A stretch of 64,000 nucleotides of DNA from Luidia sarsii. Its lineage: Eukaryota; Echinodermata; Asteroidea; Paxillosida; Luidiidae. A program made the position numbers and the translations under genes. Below are positions 32,860-45,019 of the stretch, one piece after another (positions within the stretch are counted from its first letter, which is position 1; every line of letters starts with the position of its first letter). The stretch lies in NCBI GenBank assembly GCA_949987565.1, contig OX465111.1, positions 11,241,202 through 11,305,201 of the forward strand, in the 5' to 3' direction. The notes beneath the pieces are model-generated. The model had not been told where the DNA came from. It was given only the letters and a program-made list of their open reading frames with translations, and did no database searches.

Positions 32860-33418
32860 GTCTCCGGGCCAACTTCCGGGCCAACTTCCGGGCCAACCTC
32901 CGGGCCAACCTCCGGGCCAACCTCCGGGCCAACCTCCGGGCCAACCTCCGGGCCAACCTCCGGGCCAACCCCCGGGCCAACCTCCGGGCCAACCTCCGGG
33001 CCAACCTCCGGGCCAACCTCCGGGCTAACCTCCGGGCCAACCTCCGGGCCAACCTCCGGGCCAACCCCCGGGCCAACCTCCGGGCCAACCTCCGGGCCAA
33101 CCTCCGGGCCAACCTCCGGGCTAACCTCCGGGCCAACCTCCGGGCTAACCTCCGGGCCAACCTCCGGGCCAACCTCCGGGCCAACCTCCGGGCCAACCTC
33201 CGGGCTAACTTCCGGGCCAACCTCCGGGCCAACCTCCGGGCCAACCTCCGGGCTAACTTCCGGGCCAACCTCCGAGCCAACCTCCGGGCCAACCTCCGGG
33301 CCAACCTCCGGGCCAACCTCCGGGCCAACCTCCGGGCCAACCTCCGGGCCAACCTCCGGGCCAACCTCCGGGCCAACCTCCGGGCCAACCTCCGGGCCAA
33401 CTTCTGGGCCAACTTCTG
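32860..33418. repeat. 12-bp minisatellite, about 46 copies
   Basis: Units of CCGGGCCAACCT with rare variants (ggctaacct, ccgagcc, ttccggg). Twelve bases keep all frames open, giving spurious 70-253-residue ORFs on both strands (SGPTSGPT, RANLRANL, PEVGPEVG, ARRLARRL). It is found only in the right arm. Confidence 0.96.
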
Positions 33419-34209
33419 TTGAAGACCATGAACGCGCTGACAACGCCATCCATTGGACAACGCCATTGGTCAGTTCTTGTAGAACTTTCTTCACCGACAC
33501 CCTGAGCTGCGCACAAAGAATGCGAAATTTTGTTGCTGGGCGAGCAATGACAGGATTGCCAGCACTTTGCATTAATTATCTTAGGTCAGCTGAAGTCCCG
33601 TAAACATGGCCCGATATTTTGCAAATGATATGAGCCCTGTTCACGGGTATAGACCTCCCTTAATCACACCGGGTTATACAGAAGATTTCAGCGAAAGGAA
33701 AGTTAGCCAGTTAGTTAGTTAAAATAATCAAATTATGGGTTGAATATATTGTGTAAAAAAGGACGAAAAGGATAAGTCAAAAGTGTGTCCTTTAAGATAT
33801 CCAGATTTAATCCCACGAATAAAGTCAAGATTCGCTCTTCATTAAACGGGCAAGCAACTTTTCCTCGTTCTTCATTCCAAACTTACAATCAGTGAACGTT
33901 TCACTTTTGCAGCAGTGTACAAAGACCACCATGATTGGATTGTTCTCTAAATTCTTCGTCGAGTTTAAGTTGCATTCCTGTTTTACTAGTTTTGACAAGA
34001 ACAGAAACTGACAATAAATTCCTCAAAATATTGAATATGGAAAGTTAAATGCTGTAATTAAATGGCATAGTACACCAATGCACAAATACATGCACATAAT
34101 TATCACTGGGTAATAATGGAATATAAATGATATAGAAAAAGTTCGAAAATGGATTTCCTTCCTACCTTCCACTTAGTATTTCCACCATGCAAACTAATAT
34201 AACTCTTCT

Positions 34210-34330
34210 TCTTGTCTCTCTCTCTCTCTTTCCCTCCCCTCTCTCCTTCTCTGTATCTCTCCTTCTTTTTCTCCCTCTCCCCCCCCCCTTCGCTCTCTCC
34301 CTCTCTGTCTCCCACTCTCTCCATCTCTCC
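34210..34330. repeat. Pyrimidine-rich tract (CTCTCT)
   Basis: Imperfect CT-rich tract. Its counterpart in the left arm is the purine-rich gagagaggg tract at about 12850-12910, again in inverted orientation. Confidence 0.85.
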
Positions 34331-34480
34331 AGTCAGTTGGCACACACAGCGCTGCTGTGACATGGATGAGATCACGCCAACCTTCCCTATCAGCTGCCAG
34401 ATAGGATGCAGCTCAGCAGCTCAGTACTACAGTCCTATGTAGGCCTATACCTTGAGACAAGACACTGCTGGTCTTCCCCG
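34322..34480. promoter_or_regulatory. Near-identical non-coding block, right copy
   Basis: Reverse-complement match to 12690-12860 with about five mismatches in 160. It contains the cagctgccagataggatgcag block. No exon is visible. Confidence 0.45.
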
Positions 34481-35293
34481 ACGCCTTTCCCCTCTATCCT
34501 TGAATAAATGTCTTGTCCTTACAATTCATTATGACCAAACAATCTTAATTTCCTTATTTTCATATTTCTACGAAGCATTCACTGTGAACCAAGCTTTCCA
34601 AAAACAAATCATTCATTTGTTGTTTGTTCTTTCCATAACATTCTTACAACCCTCTTACTGTCTTATATTTGAATACAAAATATACGTGCATACATGAATA
34701 CAAAGATGTAGTAATATTGGAACTCAACTCACCAAGAAATTCATAACGTCTATGTTCATGAAATGCATACCTTGGGGTAGGTAAAACAGTACTCTGCAGG
34801 CTAGGCATATACTGGCTAAAATAGACTATACTGTATAATGAGAACCCTTTGGGTATTCAATTTTTTTTAAAGGTAAACATGGAAAGTCTCTAAAAGATTG
34901 TGCATATTTGTTTCAAATGTTCCCTTACTGACATTCTTATCTTTTGAAATATTAGTGTGTAGCTTTTAAGTACCATTTTCTAAAAAAAAACCATTTATAG
35001 CCCAATCAAGTTTAAAGTCTCCATGTATACACCAGTCTCCCTTCATATACCCATAATAACTATAGCTGGTCTCCCTAGTACAGTATTTAGACCAGTAAAC
35101 TAGATGTAATGATAGTAATGTCCCAATACCATTTCTAGAATAATGGATAATAGCTATAAGTAACATAAATGATATCCACACAACCCTTGACAACTGCATC
35201 ATTAGTAATCAGAATGGAATCTTGTGGCAATCCTAATTGAGGCTGGCATTTAGTGCCATCTAATGTCAACATCCGTTGGAAATGGCTTATGCG

Positions 35294-36881
35294 TTCTGTG
35301 AATGAATGTACCCCACACTACTACATGTATTGACAAATTTCGCCAAAGTGAACATGAGGTTCGTAAACCCTCCGATCTACAGAGGATTTATGAACCATTT
35401 CAGCCCAAAGATGGAACGAACTTCCTCCTGAATGATTTCATGAAATACATGCATTGAAGTTAGGAAATATCTGGGAGTTGGGATTTCTCTCTTGAACTAG
35501 GGAAAAACTTTCCCTCTCAATCACACTTCATAAGAAATCTAACTTTTATGAATCTGTTCTTGTCAACTTGTATTCGTTATATTTCAGATTCAGTTCAGTA
35601 TTTCTCTAAACAGATCATTACAGCTACGATTATATAAAATAAAGATTATATGAGTTATATGAATAAATGAATAAAAACCATAACATGTCATATTTAAGGA
35701 ACATATCTAAAGTAATGAATACAAAATACCTGTATCATAATTGATTATTGCGCTACAAAGGGTAAAACTTAATCATTGAAGAAAAGTAAATACATTCATG
35801 TATCTCTGTAATTATACCCATGAATAAATGCCATGATTCTTGTATATCAAACCAAACAACTCTAAACTACACATACAAGTTTTATTTTTGTATGAAATTT
35901 GAGTATATAAAAAAAAAGTATTTAGCCCAACTTAAGAAAATAAACATCAATTCACATATTAATAATGTGTATTACTATTAATGCTCATGAATAAAACTCA
36001 TAGTATATTATAAGCAGTATTCAACCAAAGTAGGTGATATCATGTATGAAAATAGCTGGTAACTCAACGTTTTGGCTAGTGAGAACTCTGCCTGTCATCA
36101 GGAGACTCACTCCTCATAAGAGTTGATATACATGGTGACACCATAAACCTCCTACATGGTATTTCCCCCATGCAAACCTTCAAAGTATTCAACTGAAAGA
36201 ATGAATGTAAACTAGTATACACTATGTGCAGCATATTTGTAGCACATGTAATTGTATATGGATTTTGGGCCAAGTAAAGGTTATCAGGATTCAAATGATT
36301 AAAACATTTTTGTTTTCTTCAAACTAAACAAAAATTTGACTGAGAACTTTTAAACATTTTCATCTTATGCCAAAGGAAACTTTGACTTGACCGAGACTTG
36401 AACCTGAGACCTCTGGGTTTGTGTTCTAGTACTCTTACCACCGGCTGATTCTGATCTATCCAGCCCTTAGATGGTGGCTTTCCCAAATGGTCAAAACTCA
36501 TTGCCAGTGAACTCACACAAACTGTAAACAGTCTGTGAACTCAATCATACATAGTGTGTGTGTGGAATATTACCAAATGTAGAACTCGCATCTGTATTGT
36601 CAAGCTCAAATGTCTTGGTTTATGGCACTTAAAAATTGCTTGTGTGTGTGTCATGGACTGCCGCGCCAGTGACATTTGGTGAGTTGGTGATTAGTGACGT
36701 TTAGAGCGAGCACCGCGTTACTGCCATGTCGTTACTATGCCATGTAAGTATCTTTGGCATGGCTGCAACTGCGATGGTGTGTCACCTTAGACCAAGTATG
36801 GTTTAACTTGTAGTTGAAGAGCATTGCTGAAGAACATCTACAAGCAGCATAGCTGCCTGCCCAGGGTTGGTGTCAAGGCTT
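35294..36881 (-). other. 3' flank / 3' UTR of the right gene
   Basis: Sequence downstream of the right gene stop that has no match in the left arm. It is about 1.4 kb longer than the corresponding left segment. It holds a SINE fragment at 36330-36500 and AT-rich DNA. A possible minus-strand polyadenylation signal (TTTATT on plus) lies near 35881. Confidence 0.45.
36330..36500 (-). repeat. tRNA-derived SINE fragment
   Basis: Minus-strand SINE head with cctgagacctctgggttt, agtactcttaccac and ctatccagcccttagatgg. The tRNA-like part carries a small insertion (ggctgattctg). Confidence 0.65.
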
Positions 36882-36941
36882 TTAGCGGTAGACCAAAGGA
36901 TTGTAGAATGCGCGAGCGCGTTCAGTTCTTGCTTCATCGTC
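36882..36941 (-). CDS. Right gene last exon: C-terminus and stop
   Basis: 60 nt, phase 0 in (acceptor gaag): DDEARTERARAFYNPLVYR, TAA at 36882-36884. Matches left exon 12 at RAFYNPL. Confidence 0.9.
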   Translation of the reverse strand, partial: DDEARTERARAFYNPLVYR

Positions 36942-37528
36942 CTTCAAAAAGGGTAAAATACACGTAGGTTAGTGAGTGTAAATAGAAAGCATTGCTGTCT
37001 CCTTCAGAGGCAGTCATAGCTTAGGGCCATCCTTAGCCAACCATTGTTGTTCTCCACTCAGCTTGCCATTGGCCTTCAAAGCCTGCCACAACTCGCAGCA
37101 TTATCATGTTTGTTATTACATTATCATTTCATATATAAGCCACAATCTCACCGAACGTAATCAAAACTGGCAGTTCATAAGTTAAGATAACCATTAGCCA
37201 GTACTAGACAGCCTTTTGTTTGTTTGCTGAACTAAGATGACTGAATACAATGGGTGGATGCTGGGTAGGGCTCCCTCACATACACCAGCTCTTGGTCTAA
37301 CCAATGAGGTATACGTACCTCCTGGGTCTAACTCAACCAAGCGAGTGAACAAAACCTGATCACAAAAGCACCGGATGGGCCTATGTTACTCTAGTAGCCA
37401 CACATAATAGTGGCTACCTCATCAGGAGATAACGCGAACCCGTTACAGGTGCTAATTTGTTTGAATTTGCAATTGCCAGTGATCTAATGGCTGTTTGTAC
37501 TTGTCAGACTAATAGTCAGAACCCTTAC

Positions 37529-37612
37529 CATTTTACGGAGGTCGTTGATCCGCTGTTCCTCTGCTCCAATGGCAACGTAAGGACGAATCATTTGCCTTTC
37601 ACCTTGCAACTC
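37529..37612 (-). CDS. Right gene tail exon
   Basis: 84 nt, phase 0-0 (donor gtaagg): ELQGERQMIRPYVAIGAEEQ then RINDLRKM. Counterpart of left exon 11; shares the RPY(L/V)AxG block. Confidence 0.87.
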
Positions 37613-38428
37613 CTGTGGTGAAGAATGGATACATTCTTATTACATGTATATGTCTAGTGCACCATGAACTTGCAACTACCATTTCAATGTTCATATGACG
37701 TTCAGTATCTGTAATGCCATTTTCTACAGAAATATTTATACTGTATACAATTTTCCAAAAGTTGTATTGCTTTCACTTCTTTCTGTATACTGGGATGGAT
37801 ATCACTCCATGGCTTTACAGGTCGATAAGATACAGTAAGCAATATACCTTAAAAAAATGTTATTATGAATTTGCTAAAGGAAGGAAACAGTGTTTTTATT
37901 TTTAATAATAAACTATTCAAGGTGCCATTCAACTCTCCCCTATCTAGCTTGCTTGTATTGTTCATCACGTTTACCAAGAGTATCCCAAAATTTCCCAAAG
38001 CTCAAGTGGTGGTGGTGGGGTTAGGCCATGCAGTAAGACAACACAGAAAGTGCATCAAAAAATGAGGCCCAACTTCTGGCTAGTTCACCGGCGAGATAGC
38101 TTAATAGTTTGTTTGGGACTCGGCGACTGAAACGGGACAGGATGGCGTCCCGCACTCACTGCCCAATCATTTGAGATGCCTTTCTGCACTACCAATGTGA
38201 CGGACCACTTTGGCTCTATTCTCCATAGACATAATCAGTCAGACATTGAAACTATCAGCTTGTATAGACCACTCCTGAGTCATTCTTTGAAGGAGGAAGC
38301 GATCCCTTCAACATGAACTCACTTTCAGCTGCTGGATGACGAAGAGGAAGCCTGAGCCTCCCTGTCTCCTCCCCATAGCCACGTGTGTTATTCCTAGCCA
38401 TAGCCAGATGGCGTAGTCATGACCTTAC

Positions 38429-38679
38429 CTGCTGCAGGTACGGAGAGTGTCGCATCACCTGCCAGAGCCGATCCATTCTCATCTCGTCCTCCACAAAGTT
38501 GTCTCCCCGCCTCCGACGGTCGGCGTAGTTGGTGCGCCCTTCCCAACCGACGTGAGCCAGTTTCCTCTGGTGCCCGGCCCGCATGGACAAACACATGCAA
38601 ATGACCAGACCTGTGACGATCACTAGGAGCAGGATGCAGCCCACAATGATGAGCACTACAGCCAGAGTAGATAACCCGT
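38429..38679 (-). CDS. Right gene transmembrane exon
   Basis: 251 nt, phase 1 in and phase 0 out (donor gtaagg). VLIIVGCILLLVIVTGLVIC is a transmembrane helix. It is followed by MCLSMRAGHQRKL, an acidic stretch (NFVEDEMRMDRLWQ) and HSPYLQQ. Counterpart of left exon 10 (same helix core, CMCL and SPYLQ). Confidence 0.92.
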
Positions 38680-39457
38680 CTGTGAGGGGAAAAAGCGATA
38701 TGCAAGTGACACTGGGAAAGCACTTCTGGAAAGTAATTCAACCAATTTGATCTTCTTCAAATGATGTCTTTCAGGTGAAATGAAAGTAGGTGTGTGGTTA
38801 GCATAGGATGTCCTTCAATAAACGTTGAGAGGAATGTACATGTAGTCCATTGGCCCATAATTGTGTGCTGGATGCACACAGCTGAGTGGTTTTCATTGTG
38901 TGATCATTGTAAGTCCTACTGTGATAGCGCCGTGAAGAGAACGAAGAGAAGGCGGGTTGAGTCATCTCGATTGGTGTAAAGCAGCCCATAAACCCATCAG
39001 TCAAGAGTCGAGGGTGCACATGAAATAACGGGGATGCCGCAATGGACCATCTGGTTTCTCTGACGGAAACGTTAAAGGCCCGATACAACAACGGGAAGAT
39101 CGGGAAACATCAATGTCCACAGATTTCCTTCTAATTTACAGTTTGGAGATGATTGAAATATTACGGTCTGGGATGCTGTACTTCTCGAGAAATCTTCACT
39201 GAAACATCGACAAATAGCTTATTGCTTGCGAGGATTAAACTATTTCTTACACTACAGATTGGTGCGAAAACCGTGACGTTTTTTTGCATTTTCCTACTTA
39301 CTCAGATTACCATTTGAGCTAAAACCTTTGCAGTATTTTTTTTTTAATGTTAATGGTTTAACACAAACTGTGGCAATCTTTTGACCTTTACCAATGTTGT
39401 ATTGGGCATTTAACGTAAGGTAAGAATGAAAACATCTCTAGCGGTGGATCTAAGTAC

Positions 39458-39537
39458 CTCCGGGAAGACTCGTGGGAGTGGGCGTGCCAGATGTCAGGGC
39501 GGTCTCGCATGTCGCCCCAGTGAATGTCGACGGGCAG
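39458..39537 (-). CDS. Right gene juxtamembrane EGF, second half
   Basis: 80 nt, phase 2 in and phase 1 out (donor gtactt): CPSTFTGATCE, then a Thr/Ser/Pro linker ending in PGG. Counterpart of left exon 9. Confidence 0.87.
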
Positions 39538-39983
39538 CTATGAAATAAATTCAATGATGAAAAAAGAATTTCGTACTAAGTAAAGATAGTTGTGTTTTGT
39601 CAGTCAATGCTTTAAATCAGGTGTCCGTGTGAATAGTTCTTCGCTGGGGATGAATCTTCAATGACACATTTAAAACGCAGTGTCCCAATCGGACAGCAAA
39701 CTCACAGGTCCCTGTTTGTTTTCATGCCCGTGACTTGAAAATGGATATCAGAGAGGAAAATAAGTCTGAAATTGAGCCCAAACCTCAGATTTCCTGTCAT
39801 TAACTACTATAAAGAGGACTGGATTAAACCAAATTGCATTGCAAGACACACTATCACGGTGAATATAGGACAAAATCAAGCATGTTTACAATCATTGCCC
39901 ATACAAGTCCATACAGGAATGGTTTCTGGGTATCATCTCAACTTAGTTGCTTGTTACTTTGTACTAATGATGAGGCAAATTAC

Positions 39984-40062
39984 CTGCAAGTGAGTAGAGG
40001 CAAAAATCCTGACCGTTGGCAGACTCCGCCATTTTCACACGTCTGACAGTCGACTGGTAGGT
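39984..40062 (-). CDS. Right gene juxtamembrane EGF, first half
   Basis: 79 nt, phase 1 in and phase 2 out (donor gtaatt): DLPVDCQTCENGGVCQ then FLPLLTC. Counterpart of left exon 8. Confidence 0.88.
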
Positions 40063-40232
40063 CTGATGAAAATGAATCACAGCGAGCAAGCATAAAAGGG
40101 ATCCGTGTGAGAGTCAAGTCAGGGTTCATACATTTCCCAGTCGGGACCTTCTCATCTGTCATGCCATGGCAATTTAATGCCTTCTCCTATCTGGATGCCA
40201 GTCCCATGCATCGTGCACATCGATTAAATGCA

Positions 40233-41710
40233 GACTGTGGGATTGAGCCAGCCATGCACGCTGTGCGATTGAGCCAGCCATGCACGCTGTGGGATTGAGC
40301 CAGCCATACACGCTGTGGGATTGAGCCAGCCATGCACGCTGTGGGATTGAGCCAGCCATGCACGCTGTGGGATTGAGCCAGCCATGCACGCAGTGCGATT
40401 GAGCCAGACATGCACGCTGTGGGATTGAGCCAGCCATACACGCTGTGGGATTGAGCCAGCCATGCACGCAGTGCGATTGAGCCAGCCATGCACGCTGTGG
40501 GATTGAGCCAGCCATGCACGCTGTGGGATTGAGCCAGCCATGCACGCTGTGGGATTGAGCCAGCCATGCACGCTGTGGGATTGAGCCAGCCATGCACGCT
40601 GTGGTATTGAGCCAGCCATACACGCTGTGCGATTGAGCCAGCCATGCACGCTGTGGGATTGAGCAAGCCATGCACGCTGTGGGATTGAGCCAGCCATGCA
40701 CGCTGTGTGATTGAGCCAGCCATGCACGCTGTGGGAGTGAGCCAGCCATACACGCTGTGGGATTGAGCCAGCCATACACGCTGTGGGATTGAGCCAGCCA
40801 TGCACGCTGTGGGATTGAGCCAGCCATGCACGCTGTGCGATTGAGCCAGCCATGCACGCTGTGGGATTGAGCCAGCCATGCACGCTGTGAGATTGAGCCA
40901 GCCATGCACGCTGTGCGATTGAGCCAGCCATGCACACTGTGGTATTGAGCCAGCCATACACGCTGTGGGATTGAGCCAGCCAGCCATGCACGCTGTGGGA
41001 TTGATTCAGCCATACACGCTGTGGTATTGAGCCAGCCATACACGCTGTGGTATTGAGCCAGCCATACACGCTGTGGGATTGAGCCAGCCAGCCATGCACG
41101 CTGTGGGATTGATTCAGCCATGCACGCTGTGGTATTGAGCCAGCCATACACGCTGTGGGATTGAGCCAGCCATGCACGCTGTGGGATTGAGCCAGCCAGC
41201 CATGCACACTGTGGGATTGATTCAGCCATACACGCTGTGGGATTGAGCCAGCCAGCCATACACGCTGTGGGATTGATTCAGCCACGCTGTGGGATTGAGC
41301 CAGCCAGCCATACACGCTGTGGGATTGATTCAGCCATGCACGCTGTGGGATTGAGCCAGCCAGCCATGCACGCTGTGTGATTGAGCCAGCCAGCCATACA
41401 CACTGTGGGATTGATTCAGCCATGCACGCTGTGGGATTGAGCCAGCCAGCCATACACGCTGTGGGATTGAGCCAGCCATGCACGCTGTGGGATTGAGCCA
41501 GCCAGCCATGCACGCTCTGGGATTGATTCAGCCATGCACGCTGTGTGATAGAGCCAGCCAGCCATACACGCTGTGGGATTGATTCAGCCATGCACGCTGT
41601 GGGATTGAGCCAGCCAGCCATACACGCTGTGGTATTGAGCCAGCCATGCACGCTGTGGGATTGAGCCAGCCAGCCATGCACGCTGTGGTATTGAGCCAGC
41701 CATGCACGTT
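40233..41710. repeat. 26-bp minisatellite, about 55 copies
   Basis: Units of TGAGCCAGCCATGCACGCTG plus tgggat. The outer part (after about 40975) has a higher-order variation with 30-bp units (extra cagc) and gattcagcc units. It lies in the intron between SEA 2 and the next EGF half of the right gene. Long minus-strand ORFs (up to 507 codons, ACMAGSIPQRAWLAQSHSVH) are by-products. The left gene intron at 6575-7153 has no such array. Confidence 0.96.
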
Positions 41711-41895
41711 TGGAATGCACTCGTTCCTTGGCATGATTCATTGCCATGAGATGCTACTCACCACTCAGGAGTAAACAGGGACACCTACATGTATGGGAGT
41801 TACAGGTGGGGTCTGTGCAGTTAACCGCCGTACAGGCTTCATAAGAGATGGAAACTTTATAGGAAATACAGTATAAGAGTGTGGGGTGTGATTAC

Positions 41896-42106
41896 CTGTA
41901 ACACTGATGGAGTTGGGAACGATGGCTATACCGCCAGCACTAAGCTCGTTGTTACTGGCAAGGGCCTGCTGAACTGCTTGCCGGGATGGAACAACACCGT
42001 CAAAGAGCACCACTGCATTCACAACCACACTGCCTTCCGTCGCGGCCATAATGTGCACTGCGTTAGCGTTACTAGTCGCTGGGTTGTTTTTCAGCTTCAG
42101 TAGCAT
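41896..42106 (-). CDS. Right gene SEA 2, second half, with GSVVV
   Basis: 211 nt, phase 0 in and phase 1 out (donor gtaatc): MLLKLKNNPATSNANAVHIM then EGSVVVNAVVLFDG and VPNSISVTG. The GSVVV autoproteolysis motif (Gly codon at 42032-42034) is intact. Counterpart of left exon 7. Confidence 0.9.
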
Positions 42107-42427
42107 CTGTGTGAGGAGGAATGGAGGTACTTTGATAAGAAATGTGTGAGCACTGGATGCTAGGTACTTTTTGGCTTGATTGCTTGCAAGGTCCAAAGAT
42201 GGCAAATGAATCCGCTTCTCCTGATTTTACTTTAAAAAGATCCTGACTGCTAAAATGTTGGGTTCTGTTATATTGTGGAGTTCGCACTGTATAACCTCCA
42301 TGGTGCAAATCCTGACATGCATTCGATTAGATTCAATTGGTCAGCGCTGTATCACGCTGACCTTATGGCCCTCTGACCTACCCCAACTGGCAGCAGCTAA
42401 AGATGCAGGACAAATTGGCACACGCTA

Positions 42428-42895
42428 AAAATATGAACATCTAAACCGTGAAAATGTCATTTAGCCGTGAAAAGAAAAAAATCACCATGTTTTCACCCCT
42501 GTTTCATGGCACACAGTTAGCCAAGTGATTTTCACAGTGTTTTCACCAGTGATCTCCATCAAGGCCACATTCCTAGTGGTAAAAGGCTAGAGGCAAATTT
42601 AGAAGTATCTGGGAGTGACAGTTACAAGGACACCACACAGTACCTCTATGGGGGCTGGTGGTCCCTACTGGTAATTGAATTAGCCATCCCTCAAGGCTGG
42701 AGCTTGCCACCCTAGATATTCACGGTTTTTTCACAGTCTCTTTAATGACCTGAATATGTCCTTATTATGTCAGAGAGGTGATTATTTTCACAGTGAATTC
42801 ACTGTAAAATGCACTCTGAAATCACAGTGACTTTTTAGTTTCACGGCGAAATGACATTTTCACCCTGTTTTTCACGGTTTGGATGTTCATTGTGT
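42428..42895. mobile_element. MITE with ACACTATGAACATC ends, copy 3
   Basis: A 468-bp copy. Its termini are slightly eroded (aaatatgaac / ttcattgtgt). Same orientation as copy 2, in the intron between the two SEA 2 exons of the right gene. Confidence 0.85.
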
Positions 42896-43479
42896 AAAAC
42901 ATCGATTCGATGAACTTTTTGCTGCTAATGGTATTCTAGAGCTGTGTAAATTCATACTGGCAAGACTAATAACAATTTGCAAATTCTGCAGGCAATAATT
43001 TGCATATTCCGAGCGTTTGAAATATTTCAAGGAGCCACAAGTCACGTACAAGATAGTGAATGGTTGTAAAGGCTTTGAACTTCCATCCACTGTTCATTTG
43101 CATTAGCCAAAGGGCATTGCTGACGTTTTGTTGCCCACGGTGATTGGGAGAGAGCTACGCTTGGTTATAAATACATGGCCAGCCACACCACTGAACGTCT
43201 TTGCACCACTAAACAAACTACATGTGTGTACATGTACCTCCATTAGGTTTGATTGTGTAATCTGAAACGTGGGCTGAAGTGGAAAGATTTTTACCTGATC
43301 TTCCCAAAAATACTACAGAAATTGTATAGGAAAACTGTCAATCAAACATGTTTGGGAGGTCCAGGAGAATGCTTTTTTTTTTGGACCCAATCTCTTCGTA
43401 GTGAAACGGGAATGCCTGTGAGACATAGTTAGGGAACCAAATCATTTGAATCACAAGTCAAATTGTGTACGGGGCTTAC

Positions 43480-43589
43480 CAGTGGTTGGACCAATGTCTG
43501 TAGTTGTTTGAATGCCTCTGATGTCGGTGACAGGTAGGCCGGCGTGTAAACTAATACAAGTGTTATAGTAACTTGAAGCCCATTGTACA
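43480..43589 (-). CDS. Right gene SEA 2, first half
   Basis: 110 nt, phase 1 in and phase 0 out (donor gtaagc): VYNGLQVTITLVLVYTPAYL then FKQLQTLVQPL. Counterpart of left exon 6. Confidence 0.82.
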
Positions 43590-44176
43590 CTGCAAATATA
43601 ATCAGACAAAACACCGTCAATGGGCCATTCATTGTGTTTGGTTTGGATCAATTTCTGGTGAATGGCTTTAATTGTTGATGTACTGTATGTTACTGATGAT
43701 ACTCGCTATTAGTGTGCAAATTTATATTGTAGTTATATTCAGGGTGGTAGGCCTAACGTTAGTTTTGAAATGTCTACGGTATGATTGAAATCCTGATTAT
43801 TGATATGATTTTTTGTAATTGTTATTGGTGTAGTGGGTGTTGATTTGAGGGCTATCATTAAAAAGCTTATTGATATAGCCTAGAAAACTGCATTCATAGA
43901 CATTTTGTTCTCTAAAATGCTATGAATCTATACTGAAATGCACAAGGCATTGAGTGGATAAATTAGACATCAGTGTGTATCTCATTTTGTTCTGCAAATA
44001 ACCTCTCCCAAAGAGGGGCATTGCTTAGGGGGCTTGATATATATTTGAATTTCAATTTACTATTCGCCACACATATAAAGAATTAACATGGTTGAAAGAC
44101 ATTGGTCTTTGCTCTGCTAAAAACATCAACATAATGTGAAAACATAACAAGAATGGGGTAGTTGCAACACACTTAC

Positions 44177-44311
44177 CTATGCAGGAGCCATCGCTGGCCG
44201 TTCCATACCCTTTGAAGGGGTTGCACCTGCAAACCGAACCTTGTCCGCTAGTAGTTGGATTACAGTACTTCTCATTTCCGGGGCACAAGGTGTCCGTGCA
44301 CGGATTGGCAT
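44177..44311 (-). CDS. Right gene EGF-like module with CNPF motif
   Basis: 135 nt, phase 1-1 (donor gtaagt): DANPCTDTLCPGNEKYCNP then VCRCNPFKGYG...SCIG. Counterpart of left exon 5. Confidence 0.86.
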   Translation of the reverse strand: MPIRARTPCAPEMRSTVIQLLADKVRFAGATPSKGMERPAMAPA

Positions 44312-44887
44312 CTGATCAAGATACATACAGTACATGTATTGGTGTGGTCCATTGTGCAAAGACAAAATAGTGCAATGAATTGAATAGGAGGCAGGTTTGG
44401 TAGCCTTGTTGGTCCCATCATAAGCCTTCCCTCACTTTATACATTTGTCTTTGAGAGATACTGTCCCTGTCAATGGGACTCGAGCAAGCAACACGTCCAT
44501 AACGAAAGTGGGAAAATGTCAGGCTACACACGAAGGTATACTGTGATGTGACCAAAGAATGAAACAGCTGATCAGAGGACTACAGACCTGCAGACCTGGA
44601 TACCTAATCACGATGGGATTTTGGACCAAAATGATTTTGATTTTAAGGCACAAGCTTGCCACAGTCCTCTGAGGTAGTTATCCAGCGCAGCAATGTGCTT
44701 GGACACTGAATGACTGAGATCGAATATCGAGAATACATTTGGAAGAAAATGAAATCCTTCAAGTCAGGCCCCGTTCTCAGGCCCCATGAATACATCCCTT
44801 TTCCCTCTAAACCAATCAGCTATTCAATCTCAAGTTGAGAATCAGAGAAGCATGGTTTCTATTTAATTCTATTCATATTGTGCTTAC

Positions 44888-44983
44888 CTTCACACAGTGA
44901 TCCAGACCTCTCAAAGGGACAAATACATTCACAAGTTTCTGCATGAAACGATCCTCCATTTGTGCAGACTGTCGTTTCACAAG
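44888..44983 (-). CDS. Right gene EGF-like module
   Basis: 96 nt, phase 1-1 (acceptor tag, donor gtaagc): ACETTVCTNGGSF...CECICPF...CEG. Counterpart of left exon 4. Confidence 0.88.
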
Positions 44984-45019
44984 CTAGATATGAAAGGGAA
45001 CATACACACATTCATATGC

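Larger units (their letters stand above)
30738..35293 (-). repeat. Right arm of the inner inverted duplication
   Basis: Reverse-complement counterpart of 11888-15595 with colinear anchors. It contains two right-only gains: a 12-bp minisatellite plus about 220 bp (32860-33640) and a foldback (31463-31598). Ends were placed where similarity stops by eye (gcctatatccgcct at the inner edge, taagccatttc at the outer edge). Confidence 0.9.

Noticed and set aside
32829..33603. Repeat ORFs on both strands (RANL, SGPT, ARRL, PEVG types)
   Set aside because: By-products of a stop-free 12-bp unit; no start context, splice site or homolog supports them.
40174..41747. 507-codon minus-strand ORF of repeated GSIPQRAWLAQSHSVH type
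   Set aside because: Entirely made of the 26-bp intronic array; three frames are open at once and flanking gene exons splice around it.
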